A stretch of 64,000 bases of DNA. Origin: CAZNOG01 sp964574635. GTDB lineage: Bacteria > Bacteroidota > Bacteroidia > Flavobacteriales_D > Cryomorphaceae. Shown here one piece after another: positions 43,835-52,101 of the stretch. The first letter of the stretch is position 1. Each line of letters starts with the position of its first letter. The stretch covers positions 124,001-188,000 of the forward strand of contig CAZNOG010000002.1 in the NCBI GenBank assembly GCA_964574635.1, read 5' to 3'. The notes beneath the pieces are model-generated. The model was not told the DNA's origin and did no database searches. It saw only the letters and a list, made by a program, of their open reading frames with translations. The position numbers and the translations under genes were made by a program.

Positions 43835-44506
43835 CTACCACCGAATAGGCGACTTCCCTCGATCCCGAAGGAATTCGTTCGCCTTCCCGAAGTGCCCGTT
43901 GCCCCTGAACCCTCGATAAACGGAGAGCGGTGAAGGGTGAGTGGAGGTGAGAATCAAGTGATTGTTCGCGTCGATCAAATTCTTTTTACTCAGCGCCGAA
44001 TTTCCCCAAAGCATAAAAACCAGATCCGACCGATCCGACCCCAGCTTTTTCAAAATCGCGTCGGTGAAGCGCTCCCAGCCTTTCGACCGGTGTGATCCGG
44101 CTTGGCCTTCACGCACCGTCAGGACGGCGTTAAGCAAGAGCACGCCCTGTTTGGACCAAGGAGTCAAATCTCCGTCTCCGATCGCCGTTTCACCGAGGTC
44201 TCTTTTCACCTCTTCGAGGATGTTTCTAAGGGAAGGTGGAATCACCGTGCCCGCCCGAACCGAAAAGCTCAGGCCATCCGCCTGACCGGGACCGTGGTAG
44301 GGATCTTGACCCACAACGACCACTTTGACCTCGTCGAAGGGCGTCAGCTCCATGGCGCGAAACACGTCCGGCCGAGCCGGAAAGACGGTATTCGTTCGGT
44401 ACTCTTCGGCGATGAATTCATCGAGCCGGCCGAAATAGGGACTGCACAACTCTTCTTCCACCACCGGCCTCCACCCCGCCGGAATCCGTTTCTCCAGATC
44501 GCGCAT
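43835..44506 (-). CDS. ung: Uracil-DNA glycosylase, family 1
   Basis: 223 residues, the usual length. It removes uracil from DNA to start base-excision repair. The water-activating loop GQDPYHG (Asp68), the uracil-recognition region LLLNAVLTVREGQAGSH (key part LLLNAVLTV), LWGNSA and the leucine-loop motif HPSPLSVYRGFRG are all intact. It starts 4 bases after the helicase gene stop, so the two are cotranscribed and both act in DNA maintenance. Confidence 0.97.
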   Translation of the reverse strand: MRDLEKRIPAGWRPVVEEELCSPYFGRLDEFIAEEYRTNTVFPARPDVFRAMELTPFDEVKVVVVGQDPYHGPGQADGLSFSVRAGTVIPPSLRNILEEVKRDLGETAIGDGDLTPWSKQGVLLLNAVLTVREGQAGSHRSKGWERFTDAILKKLGSDRSDLVFMLWGNSALSKKNLIDANNHLILTSTHPSPLSVYRGFRGNGHFGKANEFLRDRGKSPIRW

Positions 44507-44510
44507 TTCC

Positions 44511-46031
44511 TTACATCATTTCGAGGCGGAGGTAGTTTTTCAATTTGCGCATGTAGGTCTGCATCAGCCATTCGCAGTAGCTGTCGGTGGCGTTGTGCAG
44601 GCAGTTTCCGTACACGCGGCACCTGTACTCCACTTCCTCTTTGAGCAGATCGACCAATTCCAGGGCGTCGTAAAAGTCGTCGGAGTTTCGGATGATCTGC
44701 CGCCCGTGGTTTTCGATGCTGAGTTCAACCGCTTTTTTGGGTTTCTCGCCGGAAGCTACGAGGTCGTTATACACGGCTTTCATGTCGAATTCGTCTTCGG
44801 GCAAACGGTTGGGAAAGCGCTGCTGGAGGTGGAGGGGCCTCTCGTAGTGGTAATCGAGAAGGAGGTTCTTGTCCTTTTCGTTGATGCGCTCGAAATACTT
44901 TCCGGGGTACTTGAAGATGTCTTCCCAATTGATGAAATCCTGCCACAACCCCAGCCGCTGCACGTTGTTTCCCAAATCGATGATGATGAAATGGTTTTTG
45001 GTCGGCGTGATGCGCGATCCCCTTCCGATCATCTGGTGGTAAAGGGTGAGGGAACGTGTGGCTCGGTTGATGATGATCGCTTCGACCGACGGCTCGTCGA
45101 ACCCGGTGGTGAGAATGCCCACGGAGGTCAAAATGGCGTCGGGGGTGTTGCGGAACCAGTCCAAGGTGTCACGGCGGTCTTTGGCCGAAAAGGTGCTGTC
45201 GAGGTGCTTCACCGGCAATCCGGCGCTGCGGAACTGCTCGTAAACCCGAACCGACGTAGCGATACCACTGTTGAAAATCAAGGTTTTCTTGCCCTCCGCC
45301 CTTTCGCGGTACGACGCCAACAGCCGGTCTTGCATGGAGAACGTGCTGTAGAGCCTGTCCAAGGAGCTGATGGTGTAATCTCCGTCGGGGCCGACTTTGA
45401 GGGTGCGCAGGTTCACATTGAAGGAATACGTGCTGGCATCGCTCAGGTACCCGCGTTCAATAAGGTCGGAAATGCTGTGGCCCACGATGAGGGAATCGTA
45501 GTTCTCGTTGAGGGGGAGGTTTTTGTTGGAGGAAAGCGGCGTGGCGGTGACGCCCAGCATGCAGGCTTTTTCGAAAAACCGGAAGAGCTTGCGGAAGGAA
45601 TTGTAATGGGCTTCGTCGACGATCACCAGTCCGATGTCGCGGAGGTAATTCTGATCGTCGGTCAGTCGGTTGTTCAACGTCTCGACCATGGCCACGTAGC
45701 AGTGGTACTCATCGCGGTCGTGCAGTTTTTTGACGTCGCGGTTGATGATCTTGTTGTCCACCCCGATTTCGTCCAGGGCACGGGAAGTCTGTTCGCACAG
45801 CTCCACGCGGTGCGTCAGGATCAGCACTTTCTTATTTCTCCGAGCGATAAACCGCTTAGCGATTTCCGAAAAGATCACGGTTTTTCCACCTCCCGTCGGC
45901 AATTGGAAAAGGATGTTGACCTTTTCCGGGGTGGCTTCCAATTTTTCGAAAATCTGGGTTATTGCTTCTTCCTGATAGGGATAAAGTTCCTTATCTTCTT
46001 CTCGCACGATACTCTCTTGATTCTTCCTCAT
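44511..46031 (-). CDS. SF2 DEAH-box helicase, RadD/type-III-restriction-like
   Basis: 506 residues. Motif I is LPTGGGKTV (about 45-51), motif Ia ILTHRVELCEQT, motif II VDEAHYN, motif III TATPL, and in the second RecA domain TTGFDEPSVEAIIINR and QMIGRGSR (motif VI). The C-terminal 130 residues carry several Cys and aromatic residues and are not a known domain to me. The pattern is closest to RadD-like DNA repair helicases and the helicase part of type III restriction enzymes; no nuclease motif is present. Cotranscribed with ung. A TACATTTG promoter box lies 10 nt before the ATG. Confidence 0.9.
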   Translation of the reverse strand: MRKNQESIVREEDKELYPYQEEAITQIFEKLEATPEKVNILFQLPTGGGKTVIFSEIAKRFIARRNKKVLILTHRVELCEQTSRALDEIGVDNKIINRDVKKLHDRDEYHCYVAMVETLNNRLTDDQNYLRDIGLVIVDEAHYNSFRKLFRFFEKACMLGVTATPLSSNKNLPLNENYDSLIVGHSISDLIERGYLSDASTYSFNVNLRTLKVGPDGDYTISSLDRLYSTFSMQDRLLASYRERAEGKKTLIFNSGIATSVRVYEQFRSAGLPVKHLDSTFSAKDRRDTLDWFRNTPDAILTSVGILTTGFDEPSVEAIIINRATRSLTLYHQMIGRGSRITPTKNHFIIIDLGNNVQRLGLWQDFINWEDIFKYPGKYFERINEKDKNLLLDYHYERPLHLQQRFPNRLPEDEFDMKAVYNDLVASGEKPKKAVELSIENHGRQIIRNSDDFYDALELVDLLKEEVEYRCRVYGNCLHNATDSYCEWLMQTYMRKLKNYLRLEMM

Positions 46032-46041
46032 AAATCGGGCA

Positions 46042-46049
46042 CAAATGTA
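46042..46049 (-). promoter_or_regulatory. -7 promoter box of the helicase-ung operon
   Basis: TACATTTG on the minus strand matches TAnnTTTG; its last base is 10 nt before the helicase ATG, so the leader is only a few bases long. Confidence 0.5.
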
Positions 46050-46146
46050 GCGGAAATCCGTGGTTTAACACAGGGGGAGCCTTCCGGACAGCCCAAATGC
46101 GGGGTTGCACCCGAAACGCCGACGAGGATGCGCGACGGGCGGAATT

Positions 46147-46728
46147 TCAGGTCTGATGTTTCGACATGCGCTTGGGGCGGTCGTTGAAATCGAAGGAGGC
46201 CATCATGTCGAGGAGGGCGTTCACCTCATGGTGCATCAGGATGAGGGCGGCGTTTTTCTCCGCGAGTAACCCTTCTGCGGTCATGTGCTCGATCATCCTG
46301 CCGAAGTGATCGTAATACCCTTTGACGTTCAAAATGCCGATTGGCTTGCGGTGAAGACCCAATTGCGACCACGTGAGCATCTCGAAGAGCTCCTCCATGG
46401 TGCCGAAGCCTCCGGGCAGGGTCAAGACACCGTCGCTCAGTTCGTGCATCTTCAGCTTTCGCTCCTGCATTGAATCGACCAAAATCAACTCGTCGAGGTT
46501 TTCGTGGGCGATCTCCCTATCCTGCATGAATCGCGGCAAGACGCCCACCACCTCTCCACCGGCTTCCAGCGCTCCGTCGGCCAAGGCTCCCATCAATCCG
46601 ATTTTGGACCCTCCGTACACGACCCGCATGCCCTTTTGAGCCAAAACGCGACCCACTTCCGAAGCGACGCTAACGTATTCGGGGTCGCGCCCCACGGAAG
46701 AAGCGCAAAATACCGAGAGACTCTTCAT
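46147..46728 (-). CDS. LOG family protein (cytokinin riboside 5'-monophosphate phosphoribohydrolase type)
   Basis: 193 residues of Rossmann-like fold. The family marker LPGGFGTMEELFEML is complete, with VYGGSKIGLMGALADGAL and the N-terminal LSVFCASSVGRDPEY. In plants and some bacteria LOG enzymes release free nucleobases from nucleotide monophosphates; in most bacteria the in vivo substrate is unknown. ATG at 46728 is chosen because the conserved domain starts there; two earlier in-frame ATGs (46743 and 46737) are possible. Driven by a TACCTTTG box at 46799. Confidence 0.92.
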   Translation of the reverse strand: MKSLSVFCASSVGRDPEYVSVASEVGRVLAQKGMRVVYGGSKIGLMGALADGALEAGGEVVGVLPRFMQDREIAHENLDELILVDSMQERKLKMHELSDGVLTLPGGFGTMEELFEMLTWSQLGLHRKPIGILNVKGYYDHFGRMIEHMTAEGLLAEKNAALILMHHEVNALLDMMASFDFNDRPKRMSKHQT

Positions 46729-46798
46729 GGAAATCATTTGCATTTGAAATGCCCTCAACGGAAATCCGCCGGTGGGATGATGTAAAACCACACCATTG

Positions 46799-46806
46799 CA
46801 AAGGTA
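46799..46806 (-). promoter_or_regulatory. -7 promoter box of the LOG gene
   Basis: TACCTTTG on the minus strand, a perfect TAnnTTTG match, about 70 nt before the start. It lies in a 378-base divergent gap that otherwise holds only the upstream region of tamB and shows no RNA or gene. Confidence 0.45.
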
Positions 46807-47106
46807 AGCCAAAGCCCCATAACCCTCGGGACCGCCGTTATATTTCAGTTTCAATACATTCAACCTTTACATCAATCAACGCACCACTAACCACGGATCA
46901 ACAACAACATAAAGCTCCAGAAAAACCTCATAGACAGAACCAATAACACCCGAAAGCCACAACACTTTCCCCACTTTGGTGTTTGCAATGCAAAGGGGCG
47001 CCTTCCGGGATTCAAATGCGCCGCGCCCATGCGGAGCGCGCGCCGATATGGCACGAATCCTGCCCGAAGAAGTGCATACTTTTACAGCCTGACCGGACAA
47101 AACCCA

Positions 47107-50100
47107 ATGCGAACCATCGCCAACCTGTTGTGGAAGATTTTGAAATGGGCGCTCATCGCGCTTATTTTTTTGATCGTATTGGTATTTGTGATCGCAAAAG
47201 TTCCTGCGGTTCAGAATTATATCCTAGGTCATGGAATCAATTACTTCAACAGCAAAAGCGAGGGAGAATTGCAGGTAGGCAGGTTGACGATGAACCTGCC
47301 CTTTCACGTGGGATTGCGCGACGTGTCTTTGAAAGACCCCGGCGGTGTGGAAATCTTATCCCTGACGTCGTTGGACGTCCACATCGGTTGGCGGTACGCC
47401 CTGACCAAAACGATTAGGGCCGATAAAATTTCCCTCGAGGGATTGTACGGCAACGTCCACGTGGACGAGGAAGGCACCCCCAACTACCAATTCGTACTGG
47501 ATGCCTTCGCATCTTCGGACAGCACATCCACCCCTGCCGATACGTCGGCCGGGTCGTGGGATGTGTCCGTGGGAAAAGTGGAGCTCCACGACATTCGCGC
47601 ACGGTACGTCGACAGCGGGACCCGGGACTCCATCGACTTGGAATTGGGAAGCCTCGTGGTGCGCATGGACGAAATGTCGCTCACCCACCAAACCTTCCTC
47701 GCCGACGAAATCGCCTTGAAAAACACGCGTGGGTTCCTTCGTCTCGCCTCGAGTACAGACGCCGACACCGAAACCGCCGTGGATACGTCGACGGCGGAAT
47801 TGCCGCTCACACTCGGCTTGGGCAGATTGCTGCTGGAAAACAACCGTTTCACCTACGAAGAAGAGGGAACCGCCAACCGTTACTTTGCCACCTTGGGCCG
47901 CTTGGAGCTCGAAACCGACGAAGTGGACCTCGCCGCCATGAACTTCGACATCGACCGTCTCGAATTGGCGGATGTGGGCATCGAACTCACCATGGAAGAA
48001 AGCCCCGAAGACACGACGGCCACCGAAACGGATATTTTCCTCCCCATGACCGTCGGCCTAGACGCACTGGACTTCAGCAACGTGTCGATGAAAATGAGCA
48101 CGCCCGGGAAAGAGGAACCCGAAATGGACCTGGGGGTGGCCGAACTGCGCATCCGCAATTTGGCGGCAAACCCCGACGGCTACGCCTTGCGGATCGACGC
48201 CCTGCGCGCATCGTACGGGGATTTCGATCGTTTGCGCTCATTCGAAGCCGAGATGAAACTCGATCGGGACGATGCCGAAATCAAGGACCTCAAATTGCGG
48301 TACGGTGAAGCCGCCCTCGACCTCGACGCCGGCTGGGCTTACCCTGAAATCGACGCGGTGATGAGCGGAAATTTAGAGGGCGAAATACGAATCGATCTCA
48401 AAGACCTGACGCTCCATCCGGGCGACGTGAGGCACCTGAAAACGGTGCTCGCGCTGCCGGACTCCATCCTTCCGGTGCCCGGCTCGCCCATGCACCTCCG
48501 AGCCGAACTCACGTCCACGGGCGACTTGAGAAATCTGCAAAACCTGGAGTTTGAGTTGGGAAACACCCGCCTCCGCGCCGCGGGTGAAGCGAGTGGCGGG
48601 AGCGCTGCGCCGGAAAACTACCGCTTGGACCGATTTCACGCCGAGATCGAACGCGGTGATTTATTGCCCTTTCTGGCGTTGGCCGGGGTAGATACCGCCA
48701 TGGTGCCCCCTCGCGCGAGCATAAAACTGTCGGGGTACGCGGGACTCGCCGGAACGGATCTGGACGGGGACATACGCACCACTTACGGCGACATCACACT
48801 AACCGCCAAAGGCACACCCACAAAAACCCAAACCCTACCCCTTTCAGTCGAAATCGCGAGTCCGATTTTCGCTTTTCACCGACTTTCGGGTGGCACCGAT
48901 AGCCTCGCCGCCGACTTCCTCATCGCGGTGGAAGTGGAAGACCTGCGCGACACGATTCATCTCGGGGCCGACTTCGACCTGCGCACCGAAAAGCTCGTGA
49001 TGGGCAGCGACGAATTGTCGGGGATACACCTAAAGGGACGGTACAAATCGGACAGTCTAAATGCCGTTCTTTCAGTACAGGACACTTTTATGGTTGCCGA
49101 CATCAACGTCAGCGCTTTGCTGGCCGATACGCTGATCGCCCAAGTGGATGGACGCGTGGAGGGGATGGATTTTGAGGGTTTGGGCTTGGCGGGGAACGAT
49201 TTGCGCGGACGCTTCGGCATTTCCGTGGATTACCGCCAATCGGATCGGGCGCAGAGCGTGAGGCTGCTGGTGGACGACATCTTGTTCGTGCGCGGCGAAG
49301 ACCGTTTCGACCTCACGCCCCTCTCGGGCTACGTGGTCCTCGACGACGATTCCACTTACATTTCGATCACCAGTCCTTTCGCCGATTTCAGCTCCACCTC
49401 AAACCGCAGCGTGGAAGACCTGACTTTGGCCATCGGAAACGTGCTGGGGTCCGAAAAATCCTTCGCCGGGGATACGGCGGTGTGGTGGCGCGCGGATTTC
49501 ATTTCCAAAGACGCCGAAACGCTGCGGGACCTGTTTTTGCCCGAACTGGAAACGTTCGAGCCCACCACCGCCAAGGTGCGTTTTCACTCGGGAAAAGAGC
49601 GCCTGGACGCCCGGCTTAATTTTCCCCGAGTGAAGTACTCCGCTTTCGAAATTGACAGCTTGGTGCTCGAAACGCAGGTGCGGGATGGTGGGGTCGAATC
49701 CGAACTGCGCCTCAAACGGGCGGCAATGGACAGCCTTTCTCTCGAGAACCTGACCTTTAAAACGTTCAACGTGGCCGACAGTACGCGGATGCTGTTCGAG
49801 GTCGGAGAGGAAGAATCGGCCCGGCACTACCACGTGCAAGCCTCCATGAAAAGCCAACGGGGGCTGGAACGAGGATTCGACATCGTGATGGCCGACACCA
49901 TCGTGTTGAACGGCAAAAAGTGGGACGTAGACCCCGAAAACGCCTTTCGCATGGACGAAAACGGCATCGAACTCAAGCATTTCGCCATACACCGCAACAA
50001 CCGCTCGATGCAATTCGACAAAGTCAGGGAAGAAACCTCCCTCCGCGTGATTGCCGAGAGGTTTCCCCTGAAGGCCATCAGCGGCCTCATCGGAACCGAG

Positions 50101-52101
50101 GAAGAATTGCTGACCGGCGAACTCTTCGGCGAGTTCGTGGTGAACCGCAACGGCACCTTCAACGGGTCGGGACGAATCGAAGACCTCGGACTCTCCCGCG
50201 CCGATTTCGGCGAACTTTCGTGGAAAGCGGAAAAATTGGAATCCCTCTACCGCGTGGATGTCCAAACGAGCGGAAAGGATTTGGAATTCGGCTTGTCCGG
50301 CGACGTCATTCCCCTGTCCGACGAGGCATCGGAACTGCGGCTGAACTTCTCCCTCGACAAGCTCGAGCTCGGCGCCTTGCCGGGGCTCCTACCCTCTCTG
50401 GTGGAAACGGGCAAGGGCCGCATGGTGGGAGCATTCGACATCGGCGGCACGACCAAGGCGCCGGCTCTTCAGGGCCACATCCGCTTAGAGGATTCCGAAC
50501 TCACTTTGAGGGGCAACGGATCCACCTACCGCATCGGCGATGAACGCATCACCATAGACCCGAATGAGATTAACCTGAACGGATTCACACTTCGCGATTC
50601 CGCGGGACAATCCTTGGTGCTGAGCGGCGGCATCACGCACGAAAATTTCGACGACATGCGAGCCGATTTGCGCATTTCCGGGAAGGACTTTGAATTGATC
50701 GATCTGGAAAAAGGCGTGAACGACCTGATATACGGCAGCTTACTGACCGATCTCGACATCCGCGTGACCGGTTCGGTGAGTGGGCCCGACGTGGACGCCG
50801 GCATCCGCATTTCGCCGGGCACCAACCTGACCTTCATCGTGCCGGAAAGCGATTACGACCAGAGCTTCGACGAATCTTTGGTTCAGTGGACGGATTTCCG
50901 ACAACCCGATTCGGCGGCGACCATCCTGACGCGCGACAAATCCGAAACCACGGAAACCGTCGATTTTTTCGCGAATACCGTGCGCGTGAACGGCAATTTG
51001 AAGCTCGATCCCGCCGCCGAATTCAAGGTGGTGATCGATACGCTGGCGGGCGATTACCTGATGATCCGCGGATCAGGCGACTTGGCCATGTCGTACGACC
51101 GACGTGGATACATCCGCATGAACGGCACCTACGAAGTCTCCGAAGGATTTTACCAGATGACGTTCTACAATTTGGTGAAACGAAAGTTCAGCTTCATGGA
51201 GGGCAGCCGGCTTACTTGGAACGGTCTTCCCACCGATGCGGACATCGACATCACGGCCATTTACGAAACCCGGGCCACGGTGTCCAATTTGCTCGCCGCC
51301 GGCGGCGGGATGCAGGAGAGTTCGGCGATAAACGCCAAACTCCCCTTCGAGGTGCACATGAACATCGCCGGACAGCTCATGGACCCGGAACTCACCTTCG
51401 ACATTCAACTCGCCGACGAAGCCAAAGGTGCGTTGGGAGGCGCGGTGGAAGGCCAACTCGCCAGACTCCGACGCAACGAAAGCGATATGAACAAGCAAGT
51501 TTTCGCCCTGCTCGTGCTCAATTCGTTTTTGGGCGACGCGGGGAGCAACGACAACTTCATCGCGGGGCAGGCGCGGAACAGCGCGAGTCAAATCCTCTCC
51601 CAGCAGCTCAACCGCTTGAGCGATCAGTGGATCACCGGCGTGGACCTCAACTTCGACCTGCAATCTTACGGCGGAGCCGCGGGAGAAGGCAATACCGACC
51701 TCAGCGTGGAACTCGCCAAAACCTTCGCCGACGACCGTGTGATCGTGCGCGTGGGAAGCACCATCGCACTGGAAGACAACACGCAAGGCGCTCAACAAAG
51801 TCAGGAAGTCATGACCAATTTGGTGGTCGAATACAAAATCACTCCCGACGGTCGCTATCGGTTCAAGGTATTCCGCGAAAACAACTTGGAAGACATCGTG
51901 GTGGGCCGCGTGACCCGCACCGGCGCCGGGGTGTTGTTTCAAAGGGATTTCGATCGTCTCGACAGGATGTTTCGCAAAGACCCCGAAGTGGACGTGCCCG
52001 AGGAGGAGGAAGGAGACTCCCCACCCGACGAGGGCGACGAAAGCTCGGAAGGAGAAGACCAAAACGAAAACCCGGAAGGGGAAACGACTACGGAAGAATG
52101 A
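47107..52101 (+). CDS. tamB: Translocation/assembly module protein TamB (AsmA-like, DUF490)
   Basis: 1664 residues. One N-terminal transmembrane anchor (about 13-35) is followed by an extended beta-taco-like periplasmic region with many repeats of the type (D)xxA(E)IxxLxLRYG and L-x-L-D-x-x-W-x, then the TamB C-terminal domain near 1300-1560 (VNGNLKLDPAAEFKVVIDTL, key part GNLKLDPAAEF, YDRRGYIRMNGTYEVSEGFY by key part NGTYEVSEGFYQ, and LNRLSDQWITGVDLN). The last 40 residues are an acidic Glu/Asp-rich tail. TamB proteins span the periplasm and help insert outer-membrane proteins or move phospholipids. It overlaps the tamA start as ATGA, and contains an in-frame copy of the dispersed 14-bp motif at 48815. 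Confidence 0.93.
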   Translation: MRTIANLLWKILKWALIALIFLIVLVFVIAKVPAVQNYILGHGINYFNSKSEGELQVGRLTMNLPFHVGLRDVSLKDPGGVEILSLTSLDVHIGWRYALTKTIRADKISLEGLYGNVHVDEEGTPNYQFVLDAFASSDSTSTPADTSAGSWDVSVGKVELHDIRARYVDSGTRDSIDLELGSLVVRMDEMSLTHQTFLADEIALKNTRGFLRLASSTDADTETAVDTSTAELPLTLGLGRLLLENNRFTYEEEGTANRYFATLGRLELETDEVDLAAMNFDIDRLELADVGIELTMEESPEDTTATETDIFLPMTVGLDALDFSNVSMKMSTPGKEEPEMDLGVAELRIRNLAANPDGYALRIDALRASYGDFDRLRSFEAEMKLDRDDAEIKDLKLRYGEAALDLDAGWAYPEIDAVMSGNLEGEIRIDLKDLTLHPGDVRHLKTVLALPDSILPVPGSPMHLRAELTSTGDLRNLQNLEFELGNTRLRAAGEASGGSAAPENYRLDRFHAEIERGDLLPFLALAGVDTAMVPPRASIKLSGYAGLAGTDLDGDIRTTYGDITLTAKGTPTKTQTLPLSVEIASPIFAFHRLSGGTDSLAADFLIAVEVEDLRDTIHLGADFDLRTEKLVMGSDELSGIHLKGRYKSDSLNAVLSVQDTFMVADINVSALLADTLIAQVDGRVEGMDFEGLGLAGNDLRGRFGISVDYRQSDRAQSVRLLVDDILFVRGEDRFDLTPLSGYVVLDDDSTYISITSPFADFSSTSNRSVEDLTLAIGNVLGSEKSFAGDTAVWWRADFISKDAETLRDLFLPELETFEPTTAKVRFHSGKERLDARLNFPRVKYSAFEIDSLVLETQVRDGGVESELRLKRAAMDSLSLENLTFKTFNVADSTRMLFEVGEEESARHYHVQASMKSQRGLERGFDIVMADTIVLNGKKWDVDPENAFRMDENGIELKHFAIHRNNRSMQFDKVREETSLRVIAERFPLKAISGLIGTEEELLTGELFGEFVVNRNGTFNGSGRIEDLGLSRADFGELSWKAEKLESLYRVDVQTSGKDLEFGLSGDVIPLSDEASELRLNFSLDKLELGALPGLLPSLVETGKGRMVGAFDIGGTTKAPALQGHIRLEDSELTLRGNGSTYRIGDERITIDPNEINLNGFTLRDSAGQSLVLSGGITHENFDDMRADLRISGKDFELIDLEKGVNDLIYGSLLTDLDIRVTGSVSGPDVDAGIRISPGTNLTFIVPESDYDQSFDESLVQWTDFRQPDSAATILTRDKSETTETVDFFANTVRVNGNLKLDPAAEFKVVIDTLAGDYLMIRGSGDLAMSYDRRGYIRMNGTYEVSEGFYQMTFYNLVKRKFSFMEGSRLTWNGLPTDADIDITAIYETRATVSNLLAAGGGMQESSAINAKLPFEVHMNIAGQLMDPELTFDIQLADEAKGALGGAVEGQLARLRRNESDMNKQVFALLVLNSFLGDAGSNDNFIAGQARNSASQILSQQLNRLSDQWITGVDLNFDLQSYGGAAGEGNTDLSVELAKTFADDRVIVRVGSTIALEDNTQGAQQSQEVMTNLVVEYKITPDGRYRFKVFRENNLEDIVVGRVTRTGAGVLFQRDFDRLDRMFRKDPEVDVPEEEEGDSPPDEGDESSEGEDQNENPEGETTTEE
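48815..48828 (+). repeat. Dispersed 14-bp motif, copy 5 (exact), inside tamB
   Basis: CACCCACAAAAACC, the only copy within a coding sequence, encoding part of GTPTKTQTLP in TamB. The flanking bases GGCACA and CAAACCCTACC resemble the intergenic copies at 20281 and 23298. Confidence 0.6.

Noticed and set aside
44595..46187. A 530-codon plus-strand frame opposite the helicase.
   Set aside because: Mirror frame of a real gene with typical Val/Gly/Phe-rich shadow composition.
50886..52097. About 400 codons open upstream and in frame with tamA on the plus strand, inside tamB.
   Set aside because: It overlaps the conserved TamB C-terminal domain in another frame and has Arg/Pro/Gly-rich shadow composition. 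A clear lipoprotein start with ATGA overlap exists at 52098.
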